The notes: generated from the letters alone by a model not told the origin. Positions 34,794-44,327 are shown, counted from the first letter of the stretch. The stretch is DNA of 64,000 nucleotides from an uncultured Duncaniella sp. (GCA_910578515.1 CAJTQR010000003.1:310001-374000), one strand, 5' to 3'. Translations and numbers: made by a program.

Positions 34794-35678
34794 ATGGCAA
34801 CATTACGCGAACTAAAAGGACGAATCGGGTCGGTGGCATCCAGCGAGAAAATCACCGGCGCGATGAAGATGATATCCTCAGCCAAGATGCACCGTGCCGA
34901 GGGTGACCTCCGTCGTCTGCTTCCGTTCCGCCGCCAGATAGAGACCATTATAGGCAATCTTCTTACTGCTGATGCCGAATTTTCGTCACCGCTGACGGAA
35001 GCACGTGAAGTCTCAGCCATAGGGCTCGTTGTCTTAGGTTCCGATGATGGTCTGTGCGGTGCGTACAATATCAATATCTTCAAGGAGCTGTTGGTACGGC
35101 TGCGCGGTTACCGCGAGAAGTATGGCGACAGTGTGAAGGTGACCGTCTTTGCCGTTGGTAAGAAGATGGCTAAGGCTGTGGCTAAAATCACTGACGCAAA
35201 CACATCTCTCGTCACAATCGATGGCGTTGACTCAAAGTCGACTGCCGAGGATGTGAAACGTTTCACACGTGAGATTGAATCTCGTTATCTCGCCGGTTCC
35301 CTTGACCTTGTGGAACTCCATTATATGAATTTCCAGAGTGTGAGCCGCCAGCGTCTGCGTACCGAACAGTTTCTACCCGTGGTGCCTGAGACTTTCAACA
35401 CCGAAGGTGTCAAGGCTCTCTGCCGCCCCTGTATCTTCGAACCGGATGCCCAGACCATTTTCGTGTCTGTGCTCCCTATGTTCCTGCTCGCTGTGATGCA
35501 GGAAGTCTTCACCGAGAACCGCGCTTCTGAGCAGGCTGCCCGTATCATGGCAATGCAGAGCGCCAACGACAACGCTAAGAAGCTTCTTGAACAGCTGCAG
35601 CTCGAATATAACAAACTTCGTCAACAAAGTATCACCACTGAGCTTCTCGATATCATCGGAGGTCAGGTGCGTGACTAA
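34794..35678 (+). CDS. atpG: F1Fo ATP synthase gamma subunit
   Basis: 294 residues, central rotor shaft. N-terminal helix ATLRELKGRIGSVASSEKITGAMKM and C-terminal NDNAKKLLEQLQLEYNKLRQ...LLDIIGG are typical. Last atp gene; nuoI follows only 24 nt later, which argues for one transcript. Confidence 0.97.
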   Translation: MATLRELKGRIGSVASSEKITGAMKMISSAKMHRAEGDLRRLLPFRRQIETIIGNLLTADAEFSSPLTEAREVSAIGLVVLGSDDGLCGAYNINIFKELLVRLRGYREKYGDSVKVTVFAVGKKMAKAVAKITDANTSLVTIDGVDSKSTAEDVKRFTREIESRYLAGSLDLVELHYMNFQSVSRQRLRTEQFLPVVPETFNTEGVKALCRPCIFEPDAQTIFVSVLPMFLLAVMQEVFTENRASEQAARIMAMQSANDNAKKLLEQLQLEYNKLRQQSITTELLDIIGGQVRD

Positions 35679-35702
35679 TTCGTAATTATATAAACAACCA
35701 AA

Positions 35703-36446
35703 ATGGGAAGTGTAAAAGAATATTTCTCCAATCTCGGCTCCGGCATCGCAAGTCTTGTTAAAGGCATGCAGGTGACCGGTAAGGAATTTATCACCCCCAA
35801 AATCACCGAACAGTACCCCGACAACCGTGACAATCTCCCGGTTGCTGACCGTTTCCGTGCCGTTCTGACTCTGAAATATGATGATGAAGGCAACCATAAG
35901 TGTATAGCATGTGGTACTTGTGAGCGAGTGTGCCCTAACGGTACTATTTCACTCGACACCAAAATGGTGGAAACTTGGGACGGTAAAAAGAAAAAGAAAC
36001 TCGACAAGTATATCTACGACTTGGGCAGCTGTACTTTCTGCCAGCTCTGCGTGACAAACTGTCCCACCGATGCTCTCGAGTTTATCAATGATTTTGAACA
36101 GGCTGTGTTTACACGCGGGAAGCTTGTGAAGCAACTCAATTATCTTCCGGAGAAAGAGGAACCAAAGCCCACTCCCGAACAAATCGCCAAGATGCAGGCT
36201 GAGAAGGAAGCCAAAATAGCCGCTGCAAAGGCTGCTGCTGCAGCCAAGAAGGCCGCCGCTGATGGCGCACCCGCCGCTGCCGCTCCAAAGGAAACTGCTG
36301 CTCCCGAACTTGACGACAAAGCCAAGAAAGCTCTCGCAGCTGCTGCCGGCGACCCCGAAAAGGAAGCTAAGATTCGCGCTGCTCTTGAAAAAGCTGCCCG
36401 TCTGAAGGCTGAAAAGGCTGCCGCAGTACCCAAATCAGATAATTAA
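35703..36446 (+). CDS. nuoI: Complex I subunit I with an Ala/Lys-rich C-terminal tail
   Basis: 247 residues. The ferredoxin-like core (about 1-155) has two [4Fe-4S] motifs, CIACGTCERVCP and CTFCQLCVTNCP, carrying N6a and N6b. The last 85 or so residues are a low-complexity Ala/Lys/Glu/Pro tail (IAAAKAAAAAKKAAADG and onwards) predicted as helix or coil; typical NuoI is about 160-180 residues. First nuo gene after the atp block. The function of the tail is unknown. Confidence 0.95.
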   Translation: MGSVKEYFSNLGSGIASLVKGMQVTGKEFITPKITEQYPDNRDNLPVADRFRAVLTLKYDDEGNHKCIACGTCERVCPNGTISLDTKMVETWDGKKKKKLDKYIYDLGSCTFCQLCVTNCPTDALEFINDFEQAVFTRGKLVKQLNYLPEKEEPKPTPEQIAKMQAEKEAKIAAAKAAAAAKKAAADGAPAAAAPKETAAPELDDKAKKALAAAAGDPEKEAKIRAALEKAARLKAEKAAAVPKSDN

Positions 36447-36461
36447 TTACTATCACAGTAT

Positions 36462-36977
36462 ATGGAATCAGTAGGAAGTATCATTTGTTACTGGATAATC
36501 GTTCTCGCGATTGTCATCTTCTCAATCCTGACTGTCACCACGCGCAAGATTCTGCGTGCGGCAACATATCTGCTATTCACCCTCTTTGCCACCGCTGCCC
36601 TCTACTTCAAGCTCGACTACGAGTTCCTGGGCACCGTGCAGATTGCGGTGTATGCCGGCGGTATTGTGGTGCTGTTCGTGTTCTCGATTTTGCTGACCAC
36701 ACGTCCCGGTGACAACAGTGAACAGCTGGCTTCAAGGAAGAAACTGCTCGGTGTAATCGGCGCTCTCGCCGTTGCCGGTGCTGCCGGATGGGCTCTTTGC
36801 TCTCGCTGCTCCGACATATTCACCTCGCTCCCTGCCATGCAGAATCCCGACATGAAAGAAATCGGTACTGCATTGCTTGGCTCTGGATATCAGCAGTATC
36901 TCCTCCCGTTCGAGGCTGTCAGTGTGTTATTACTCGCATGTATAATCGGTGGCGTTGTAATCGCCCGTAAACGTTAA
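36462..36977 (+). CDS. nuoJ: Complex I subunit J
   Basis: 171 residues, five hydrophobic helices; VQIAVYAGGIVVLFVFSILL is the conserved third helix. Membrane-arm subunit next to NuoH and NuoK. Confidence 0.95.
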   Translation: MESVGSIICYWIIVLAIVIFSILTVTTRKILRAATYLLFTLFATAALYFKLDYEFLGTVQIAVYAGGIVVLFVFSILLTTRPGDNSEQLASRKKLLGVIGALAVAGAAGWALCSRCSDIFTSLPAMQNPDMKEIGTALLGSGYQQYLLPFEAVSVLLLACIIGGVVIARKR

Positions 36978-36983
36978 TTCGTC

Positions 36984-37295
36984 ATGGACATAACATTGAT
37001 TTGGTATCTCGTCCCGGCACTCGTGATGTTCTGCTGCGGAGTCTATGGTTTCCTTACGCGCCGCAACATGATAGCCATGCTAATCTCGCTTGAGCTTATG
37101 CTTAATGCGGTAGATATTAATTTTGTCGTTTTCAACCGTTACCTCTACCCCGGTTCAATGGAAGGATGGATGTTCACTCTCTTCGGTATCGCTATCGCTG
37201 CCGCCGAGACTGCTCTCGCCATCGCAATCATCATCAACCTATTCAGGGTAAGCAAGAACATTGACGTGCGCGACACAACTAAAATGAAATATTAA
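36984..37295 (+). CDS. nuoK: Complex I subunit K
   Basis: 103 residues, three helices. Contains the two membrane-embedded glutamates of the proton path in ISLELMLNAV and IAAAETALAIAI. Six nt after nuoJ. Confidence 0.96.
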   Translation: MDITLIWYLVPALVMFCCGVYGFLTRRNMIAMLISLELMLNAVDINFVVFNRYLYPGSMEGWMFTLFGIAIAAAETALAIAIIINLFRVSKNIDVRDTTKMKY

Positions 37296-37304
37296 TAACA
37301 CGCT

Positions 37305-39275
37305 ATGGATATTACAATACCTATTCTTATATTGGCAATTCCGCTGTTCATGTTCCTGTTCCTGGGACTGGCGGGTGTCAAGATGAGTCACAAACTCGCC
37401 GGTACGCTCGGTACGCTCGGCATGGGAACCGTGTTGGTTTTGTCCTATTACACGGCGTTCACCTACTACTTCTCTGGAAATCCCCTCTTTATCGATGGCA
37501 CTGACCGTCTGCAGTATGAGGTGTTCAATGTGACCTGGCTACAGTTCACTGACTTCCTCTCCATTAAGCTCGGATTCCTGCTCGACCCCATTTCTGCCAT
37601 GATGCTTGTGGTAATCCCCACAATCTCATTCATGGTCCATGTGTATTCACTCGGCTATATGCACGGAGAGAAAGGCTTCCAGCGTTACTACGCTTTCCTT
37701 TCACTCTTCAGCTTCTCGATGCTCGGACTCGTGGTTGCTACCAACATTTTCCAGATGTACATCTTCTGGGAGCTCGTGGGTGCATCTTCATTCCTGCTCA
37801 TCGGTTTCTTCTATACCCTTCCCTCTGCGGTGGCAGCTTGTAAGAAGGCATTCATCGTTACCCGCTTCGCCGACCTCGGCTTCCTGTTGGGTATCCTGAT
37901 TCTGTCATTCTACACCAAGCAGCTCGACTTCCTACCCATGACTCAGAATCCCCAGGGCGTGTTCGCAAGCTTCGGCGGCGCCACTTTCATGGGTGCTTCA
38001 GTGCTCACTTGGGCGTTGGTTCTCATCTTCACCGGTGGTATGGGTAAATCGGCTATGCTTCCTCTTCACATCTGGCTCCCCGACGCGATGGAAGGTCCGA
38101 CCCCTGTGTCAGCCCTCATCCACGCAGCTACAATGGTGGTTGCCGGTGTATACTTGGTAGCTCGTCTGTTCCCGCTCTACATGCTTGAGAACGCCGCATT
38201 GATGTTTATCACCGTCGTTGGTGCTGTCACTGCGTTCTATGCAGCCATTGTGGCATGTACACAGATTGACATCAAGCGTATCCTCGCCTTCTCCACCATC
38301 TCGCAGATTGCATTCATGATGGTGTCACTCGGCGTGGCAGCTCACAATAACGAAGCCATCCATCATGGTCTCGGTTACATGGCATCAATGTTCCACTTGT
38401 TCACACACGCTATGTTCAAGGCTCTCTTGTTCCTCGGTGCAGGTGCGTTGATTCATGCTGTACACTCCAACAATTACACTGCCATGGGTGGTCTCCGCAA
38501 GTACATGCCTGTCACCCACATCACCTTCCTCATCGGCTGTCTTGCCATCGCCGGTATACCTCCTTTTGCCGGATTCTGGTCAAAGGATGAAATCCTCGTG
38601 GCTTGCTTCGAGAACCATTGGTTCTGGGGTGCATGGATGATGATGGTTGCTGCCATGACAGCGTTCTACATGTTCCGTATGTACTTCCTCGTGTTCTGGT
38701 GGGACAATCCCGACTATGAGGCACGTGTCAAGGAAGCTGAGGCTCACGGTCACCACGCCGCTATGCCCCACGACCCCTCATTCCCGATGCTCTTCCCCTT
38801 GGTATTCCTTGCTGCGGTTTCAACCGTGTGCGGTCTCATACCTTTCGGACAGTTAGTGACATTTGACGGCAGCGAGTATATAGCTCACCTCAACCTTCCT
38901 GTGGCCGGTGCGAGCGTCGCTATCGCTGTTATCGCCATCTTCTTTGCCCGTCACCTCTACATCAACAAGAATGATAATCCCAAGGCTATGGCCGACAAGG
39001 TCCGCTGGTTGTGGGAAGCTGCTCATCACCGCTTCTATTGGGACGAGATATATCTCTTCATCACACGCCGCATTATCTTCGACGGTATTTGCAAACCTAT
39101 CGCATGGTTCGACCGTCATGTCATCGACGGTACAATGAATGGTCTTGCATATATCACCAACCAGGCTTCTGTTGCCATTAAGGGCTTCCAGAGCGGCAAG
39201 GTTCAGATGTACATCTGGTGGTATCTTATCGGTGCGGTTGTACTCGGTCTTATCACAGCGGTATGTATTCTCTGA
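37305..39275 (+). CDS. nuoL: Complex I subunit L, antiporter-like
   Basis: 656 residues. Distal proton pump subunit with the antiporter core (IFWELVGASSFLLIGFFY; KSAMLPLHIWLPDAMEGPTPVSALIHAATMV; FTHAMFKALLFLGAG), carrying the conserved Glu and Lys/His residues, and a C-terminal part with the lateral helix. Confidence 0.97.
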   Translation: MDITIPILILAIPLFMFLFLGLAGVKMSHKLAGTLGTLGMGTVLVLSYYTAFTYYFSGNPLFIDGTDRLQYEVFNVTWLQFTDFLSIKLGFLLDPISAMMLVVIPTISFMVHVYSLGYMHGEKGFQRYYAFLSLFSFSMLGLVVATNIFQMYIFWELVGASSFLLIGFFYTLPSAVAACKKAFIVTRFADLGFLLGILILSFYTKQLDFLPMTQNPQGVFASFGGATFMGASVLTWALVLIFTGGMGKSAMLPLHIWLPDAMEGPTPVSALIHAATMVVAGVYLVARLFPLYMLENAALMFITVVGAVTAFYAAIVACTQIDIKRILAFSTISQIAFMMVSLGVAAHNNEAIHHGLGYMASMFHLFTHAMFKALLFLGAGALIHAVHSNNYTAMGGLRKYMPVTHITFLIGCLAIAGIPPFAGFWSKDEILVACFENHWFWGAWMMMVAAMTAFYMFRMYFLVFWWDNPDYEARVKEAEAHGHHAAMPHDPSFPMLFPLVFLAAVSTVCGLIPFGQLVTFDGSEYIAHLNLPVAGASVAIAVIAIFFARHLYINKNDNPKAMADKVRWLWEAAHHRFYWDEIYLFITRRIIFDGICKPIAWFDRHVIDGTMNGLAYITNQASVAIKGFQSGKVQMYIWWYLIGAVVLGLITAVCIL

Positions 39276-39308
39276 ACATTAGTGTAAAAGCGTAAATATA
39301 GTAACGAT

Positions 39309-40814
39309 ATGTTTTCAAATATATTAATCTACTTTGTGGTGATACCCCTGGTCATGTTGCTAGGACTCGCCCTCTGTCAGAATATCAAGCAGATACGTGC
39401 CGTGGCTGTGGTAGGCTCTGTGGCTCTCACCGCCCTCTCGGTATGGCTCCTCATTGACTACCTCGGACTTCGCGCCGCAGGTGTGGAGGACCCGATGCTC
39501 TATGTGGATTCATGGTCATGGTTCGCACCGCTCAACATCAACCTCGCCGTTGGTGTCGACGGTATCTCGATTGCCATGCTTATCCTTACCGGTTTCATCC
39601 TTATCACCGGTAGCTTCGCATCATGGGAAATCCCACAGCCCAAGGAATTCTTCCTCTGGCTCGTGCTCCTTTCCACCGGTGTGTACGGCTTCTTCATCTC
39701 GATTGACCTTTTCACCATGTTCATGTTCTATGAAGTGGCGCTCATCCCGATGTACCTTCTCATCGGTGTGTGGGGCAGCGGCAACAAGAACTACTCTGCC
39801 ATGAAGCTTACCCTAATGCTTATGGGTGGCTCGGCATTCCTGATGCTCGGTCTCATCGGTATCTACTACCATTCAGCTCCCGAAGGTCAGCCCCTTACAT
39901 GGAATATCCTTGAAATTGTCAACAATGCATCCATCAGCCTCGGCTGGCAGAAGTTCCTCTTCCCGATGACCTTCGTCGGCTTCGGTGTGCTCGGTGCCAT
40001 GTTCCCGTTCCACACATGGTCTCCCGACGGTCACGCCTCTGCCCCTACTGCCGTGTCAATGCTCCACGCTGGTGTGCTCATGAAGCTCGGTGGTTATGGC
40101 TGCTTCCGTGTGGCTATCTACCTCATGCCTCAGGCTGCCAATGAACTCGCTTGGATTTTCATCATCCTCACCGGTATTTCTGTTGTCTACGGTGCATTCA
40201 GCGCCTGTGTGCAGAACGACCTCAAGTACATCAACGCATATTCATCTGTATCCCACTGCGGTCTGGTGCTCTTCGCAATCCTTATGCTCAACACCACCGC
40301 AATGACTGGTGCAATCATGCAGATGCTTTCTCACGGTCTGATGACAGCCCTCTTCTTCGCACTCATCGGTATGATTTACGGTCGTACTCATACCCGCGAC
40401 ATTCGCGAGATGGGCGGTATGATGCAGATACTTCCCTACCTCTCTGTATGCTATGTGATAGCAGGTATGGCATCGCTCGGTCTTCCCGGTCTTTCAGGCT
40501 TCGTGGCTGAGATGACTATCTTCGTAGGTTCATTCCAGCACACCGACCTCTTCCACCGTGTATTTGTGATTGTGGCATGTAGCTCTATCGTCACCACCGC
40601 CGTGTACATCCTTCGTGTGGTTGGCAAGCTCCTCTACGGTCCCGTATACGACGAACACCATATGACCCTTACCGACGCGAAATGGTGGGAACGCCTCTCC
40701 ACTGCCACTCTCATCGTATGCGTGGCAGCTATCGGTTGCTTCCCCAACTTCTTCGCTGACCTTATCAAGTTCACTTTCAGCCCTGATATTTTCAAAGTCT
40801 TAGGTTTGAACTAA
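39309..40814 (+). CDS. nuoM: Complex I subunit M, antiporter-like
   Basis: 501 residues. Motifs FMFYEVALIPMYLLIGVWG, FPFHTWSPDGHASAPTAVSM and LMTALFFALIGMIYGR identify NuoM, with the proton-path Glu in YEVALIP. Fourteen or so helices. Confidence 0.97.
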   Translation: MFSNILIYFVVIPLVMLLGLALCQNIKQIRAVAVVGSVALTALSVWLLIDYLGLRAAGVEDPMLYVDSWSWFAPLNINLAVGVDGISIAMLILTGFILITGSFASWEIPQPKEFFLWLVLLSTGVYGFFISIDLFTMFMFYEVALIPMYLLIGVWGSGNKNYSAMKLTLMLMGGSAFLMLGLIGIYYHSAPEGQPLTWNILEIVNNASISLGWQKFLFPMTFVGFGVLGAMFPFHTWSPDGHASAPTAVSMLHAGVLMKLGGYGCFRVAIYLMPQAANELAWIFIILTGISVVYGAFSACVQNDLKYINAYSSVSHCGLVLFAILMLNTTAMTGAIMQMLSHGLMTALFFALIGMIYGRTHTRDIREMGGMMQILPYLSVCYVIAGMASLGLPGLSGFVAEMTIFVGSFQHTDLFHRVFVIVACSSIVTTAVYILRVVGKLLYGPVYDEHHMTLTDAKWWERLSTATLIVCVAAIGCFPNFFADLIKFTFSPDIFKVLGLN

Positions 40815-40830
40815 TAAAAGATTAATAGCA

Positions 40831-42273
40831 ATGGATTACTCACAGTTTTTAGCACTCAAGCAGGAAATAGGATTGTTAATCGTATTCCTATTAGTCTTCC
40901 TTAACGACACTTTTGCTTCTCCCAAGTCGGCTAAGGCAGTCCCCGCCATAGCATGTATCTGGATGCTTGCACTCACATGCTTCGGCTTCTGTCAGGCATC
41001 GGCTCCGGCCACTGAGGCATTTGCCGGCATGTACTTCACATCACCAACCATTGTCGCTATCAAGAATATCCTCAATGTCGGTGTGCTGATTGTACTCATC
41101 CAGTCAGTCAAATGGGCTAACTCGGAGTTCACAGCCGTGCGTCGTGGTGAATTTTACGAACTGATACTTCTGACGCTCCTTGGCATGTACTTCATGATAT
41201 CAAGCCGTCACTTCCTTATGTTCATCATCGGTCTTGAGACCGCATCGCTCCCTCTCTGCGCCCTTGTTGCTTTCGACAAGAACCGCTATGAGAGCCATGA
41301 GGCTGCTATCAAGTATGTGCTCACCGCCGTTTTCTCGTCAGCCATCCTTCTGATGGGTCTGTCGTTTGTCTACGGTCTCTGCGGCACTCTTTACTACGAG
41401 GGCATCTACCTCGCCGTAAGCTCCAATTTCGGAGTCATGATGGTGATAGGTCTCGCGTTCCTCATCGCCGGCTTCGGTTTCAAGCTCTCGCTTGTGCCCT
41501 TCCACCTTTGGACTGCCGACGTTTATCAGGGTGCGCCCACCTCTGTCACCTCCTACCTTTCGGTTATTTCAAAGGGTTCGGCTGCTTTTGCCTTCCTCGT
41601 GGTGCTTACCCAGGTGTTCGGTTCCATCTACTCTCAGGCTTGGGAATGGATGCTCTACGCACTGATTATCCTCACCATCACCATCGGTAACCTCTTCGCT
41701 ATGCGTCAGGTGAACATGAAACGCTTCCTTGCCTTCTCTTCAATTTCCCAGGCAGGTTACATCATGCTTGCGGTGATTGGCAACAACGCCATGGGCGTGT
41801 CCGCATTGATGTTCTACATCCTTGTGTACGTGTTCTCCAACCTTGCTGCCTTCGGTGTCATCGGTGCGATTGAGAATGCTACCGGTAAAGTGGATATGAC
41901 TGACTACAACGGTCTCTACAAGACCAACCCCCGTCTTTCATTCACAATGATGCTCGCCATGTTCTCTCTCGCGGGTATTCCTCCATTCGCCGGTTTCTTC
42001 AGCAAATTCTTTGTATTTACCGGCGCCCTCAACGGTACCAACTCTGCAGCCCTCTATGTGCTTGTGCTGATAGCGTTGATTAACACCATCATCTCCCTCT
42101 ACTACTACCTCCTCGTGGTGAAGGCGATGTTCATCAACGACAGCGAAAACCCCATTGCCACTTTCCGCTCGGCTTGTACCGAACGTCTCGGCATGTGGAT
42201 TTGCGTTGCCGGTATCATCGGGCTCGGTATCGTAAGCTACGTATACGATTATCTTCTTACGGTAGTAGCCTGA
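40831..42273 (+). CDS. nuoN: Complex I subunit N, antiporter-like
   Basis: 480 residues. GLETASLPLCALVAF, FKLSLVPFHLWTADVYQGAP and FSLAGIPPFAGFFSKF are typical. Last gene of the cluster, followed by a terminator hairpin. No nuoE, nuoF or nuoG is present, so the complex lacks the NADH-oxidising module and must take electrons from another donor. Confidence 0.97.
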   Translation: MDYSQFLALKQEIGLLIVFLLVFLNDTFASPKSAKAVPAIACIWMLALTCFGFCQASAPATEAFAGMYFTSPTIVAIKNILNVGVLIVLIQSVKWANSEFTAVRRGEFYELILLTLLGMYFMISSRHFLMFIIGLETASLPLCALVAFDKNRYESHEAAIKYVLTAVFSSAILLMGLSFVYGLCGTLYYEGIYLAVSSNFGVMMVIGLAFLIAGFGFKLSLVPFHLWTADVYQGAPTSVTSYLSVISKGSAAFAFLVVLTQVFGSIYSQAWEWMLYALIILTITIGNLFAMRQVNMKRFLAFSSISQAGYIMLAVIGNNAMGVSALMFYILVYVFSNLAAFGVIGAIENATGKVDMTDYNGLYKTNPRLSFTMMLAMFSLAGIPPFAGFFSKFFVFTGALNGTNSAALYVLVLIALINTIISLYYYLLVVKAMFINDSENPIATFRSACTERLGMWICVAGIIGLGIVSYVYDYLLTVVA

Positions 42274-42306
42274 CACACGGCTCCTCCCTTCACGTTTTAA
42301 CGTAAA

Positions 42307-42350
42307 ATTATCTCCGGTTGCGAGGTCCCACCCTCACATCCGGAGATAAT
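42307..42350 (+). terminator. Terminator of the nuo-atp-nuo operon
   Basis: A perfect 11-bp stem (ATTATCTCCGG at 42307-42317 with CCGGAGATAAT at 42340-42350); the loop can add GAGG/CCTC pairs. The downstream tail is only moderately T-rich. Confidence 0.7.
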
Positions 42351-42407
42351 CATATATCATCATAGGTATTCCTTGTGGTAAATAACCTAAATAAGCCTCT
42401 TGACTTT

Positions 42408-44150
42408 ATGAAAATTAGTAGCCAAATTTTATTGCTGTTCATATTTCTTGCCATTGTTTCATGCGATTCCGACATACGAAAGGAGTTAAAGCGGATTGAC
42501 AGTTTTATAGAGTCAGAACCAGAGAAAGCTATGGGTCAACTGGAAATGATTCGGCATGATGTAATGTCTCGACAGGATAGTGCATATTATGCATTATTAT
42601 ACACTCAGGCGCAGATTAAGTGTGGAATAGAAGTTGCATCTGATTCTTTAATAGAATCAGCCTATACATTTTATGGTCATGGTGATTCAGGCGATTTAAA
42701 GAAAAGGACATATTTTTATCGGGCTAAAATTTCATATAACGGAGGTGACTTACGTGGTGCAATGAGAGATATCATGGTTTCGTACAATATCTCGAAAGAT
42801 AGTGATGATAGCTATTGGATAGCGAAGTCGGCGGAATTGATTGGGGATATATTATATGATGCGTATAATTATGGACAGTCGGAGTTGTATACTTTGGAGG
42901 CTGTGGAGAATTATAAAAAAGCTGATAAAACAGCTAATCATCGGTATGCATTATGCGATTTGGCATCTACCTATCTTAATCAGGATAAGGATAGGGATGC
43001 GATAATCTTGCTTGACAGTATTCGGGATGTCGTTGCCGGTGAGAAGCCATTCGATTCCGCATTGAATGAATATATCATGTCGGCAATGAACTCTGCATTT
43101 TTGAAAGTTGGTCGATTTGAGGCTCTGGATAGTGTGATGAATATTGACAGGGAGAATGTATTGACTTCTGCGGACGATGATTTGGATAATTCAATCATAA
43201 AAAGTTATTGGTTGAATGAGAGGGGAAATGCCACGGATGCGTCGCAGTTGTTATTGGCAACCTATAAGTTGACTTCTAATGATAGAGAAAGCGTAAGAGT
43301 GTTATATGCAGCTTACAATCAAGCATTGACCGGAGGCGATTATCGTCGGGCAGCTCTAATGTCCGATACACTTCTTGCGATTCAAAGCAATATAGCAAAA
43401 GAGGTATTGAAAGAATCAGTAACCGGTGAACAGAGGGATTTTTATATTTCGAATGCAGAGTATCAGAAGAAAAAATCAAAATTTCTGCTCGGGCTGTTTG
43501 TAACAGGAATAACTGTTGCCCTACTAATCATCCTGTTGCTATTATTCATCTATAGGCTGAAGCTTCGTGCTAAAAAAGCTGAACTCGAATCCAATCTTTC
43601 GTCATTGCTCTATTTCAAGGAGCAAGCCGAACATATAGGGATAGAAAATACAATGCTTTCCCGTGAATTGTCGAAGCAGTCCAGAGAGCTTATGACCGTA
43701 CATCAGCAATTGGAGGAAAAACAAAATTTGGAAGCTCAGAATGCTCTGGTGATAGAACACTTATTTAAGGAAAAGTGGAGTACTTTGAACATGCTTTGCA
43801 ACGAATATTTTGAAATGGGACAATCTGAAAATACAAGGGGGATAGTATTATGTAACATTGAGAAAGAATTAAAAAAGCTAAGGGATAAGAAAAATATTAA
43901 AGAAATCGAGATAGCAGTTGACTCTTATATGGGAAGTATAATGTCTCTTTTGAGAAGTGAATGTCCTTTTCTTAAGGAAAACGATTTTGTTTTACTATCT
44001 CTGGTCTTTGCCGGACTATCCGTAAGAGCAGTATGTTTGTTCACAGATATGAAATACAAACTATTCTATTTGAAAAAGTCTCGGTTATATAAACGTATCG
44101 AAAGTTCCGATGCTCCTCATAAAGACTTGTTTTTGTCAAAAATCAGATAA
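42408..44150 (+). CDS. Membrane-spanning TPR regulator with C-terminal HTH-like domain (paralog 1)
   Basis: 580 residues from ATG 42408, chosen because it begins a lipoprotein-type signal (FLAIVSC, then DSD). Order: signal, TPR-like helical repeats (about 25-340), one transmembrane helix (about 359-383, LFVTGITVALLIILLLLFIY, followed by RLKLRAKK, positive inside), coiled coil (about 390-450), and a conserved C-terminal domain (452-580; LFKEKWSTLNMLCNEYFE and FAGLSVRAVCLFTDMKYKLFYLKKSRLYKR) resembling an HTH. This puts the repeats outside and the putative DNA-binding part inside. Similar Bacteroidetes proteins are annotated as TPR transcriptional regulators. It is AT-richer than the nuo genes. 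A paralog is at 58533. Confidence 0.75.
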   Translation: MKISSQILLLFIFLAIVSCDSDIRKELKRIDSFIESEPEKAMGQLEMIRHDVMSRQDSAYYALLYTQAQIKCGIEVASDSLIESAYTFYGHGDSGDLKKRTYFYRAKISYNGGDLRGAMRDIMVSYNISKDSDDSYWIAKSAELIGDILYDAYNYGQSELYTLEAVENYKKADKTANHRYALCDLASTYLNQDKDRDAIILLDSIRDVVAGEKPFDSALNEYIMSAMNSAFLKVGRFEALDSVMNIDRENVLTSADDDLDNSIIKSYWLNERGNATDASQLLLATYKLTSNDRESVRVLYAAYNQALTGGDYRRAALMSDTLLAIQSNIAKEVLKESVTGEQRDFYISNAEYQKKKSKFLLGLFVTGITVALLIILLLLFIYRLKLRAKKAELESNLSSLLYFKEQAEHIGIENTMLSRELSKQSRELMTVHQQLEEKQNLEAQNALVIEHLFKEKWSTLNMLCNEYFEMGQSENTRGIVLCNIEKELKKLRDKKNIKEIEIAVDSYMGSIMSLLRSECPFLKENDFVLLSLVFAGLSVRAVCLFTDMKYKLFYLKKSRLYKRIESSDAPHKDLFLSKIR

Positions 44151-44248
44151 AATACTGATTTGACGTGATATATCAGTCGCAGAATAAGGAAAATATAATC
44201 ACTTGAATTACAGGACGTTGATACCCATGCTTAAAGTGAGGCAAAAAG

Positions 44249-44256
44249 TAAATTTG
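44249..44256 (+). promoter_or_regulatory. Candidate -7 element upstream of a short transcript
   Basis: TAAATTTG matches TAnnTTTG but lacks a TTTG at -33. A transcript from here would reach the terminator at 44297-44327 after about 65 nt without an ORF. Confidence 0.3.
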
Positions 44257-44296
44257 TATCAGTTGTAATCTATTGATTTACAAATGTTTAATTGCG

Positions 44297-44327
44297 AAGG
44301 TGAGGCAAAATAAATGCCTCGCCTTTT
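44297..44327 (+). terminator. Terminator after the TPR regulator
   Basis: An 11-bp stem with one T-G pair (AAGGTGAGGCA at 44297-44307 with TGCCTCGCCTT at 44315-44325), 7-nt loop, ending in TTTT. Confidence 0.75.
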
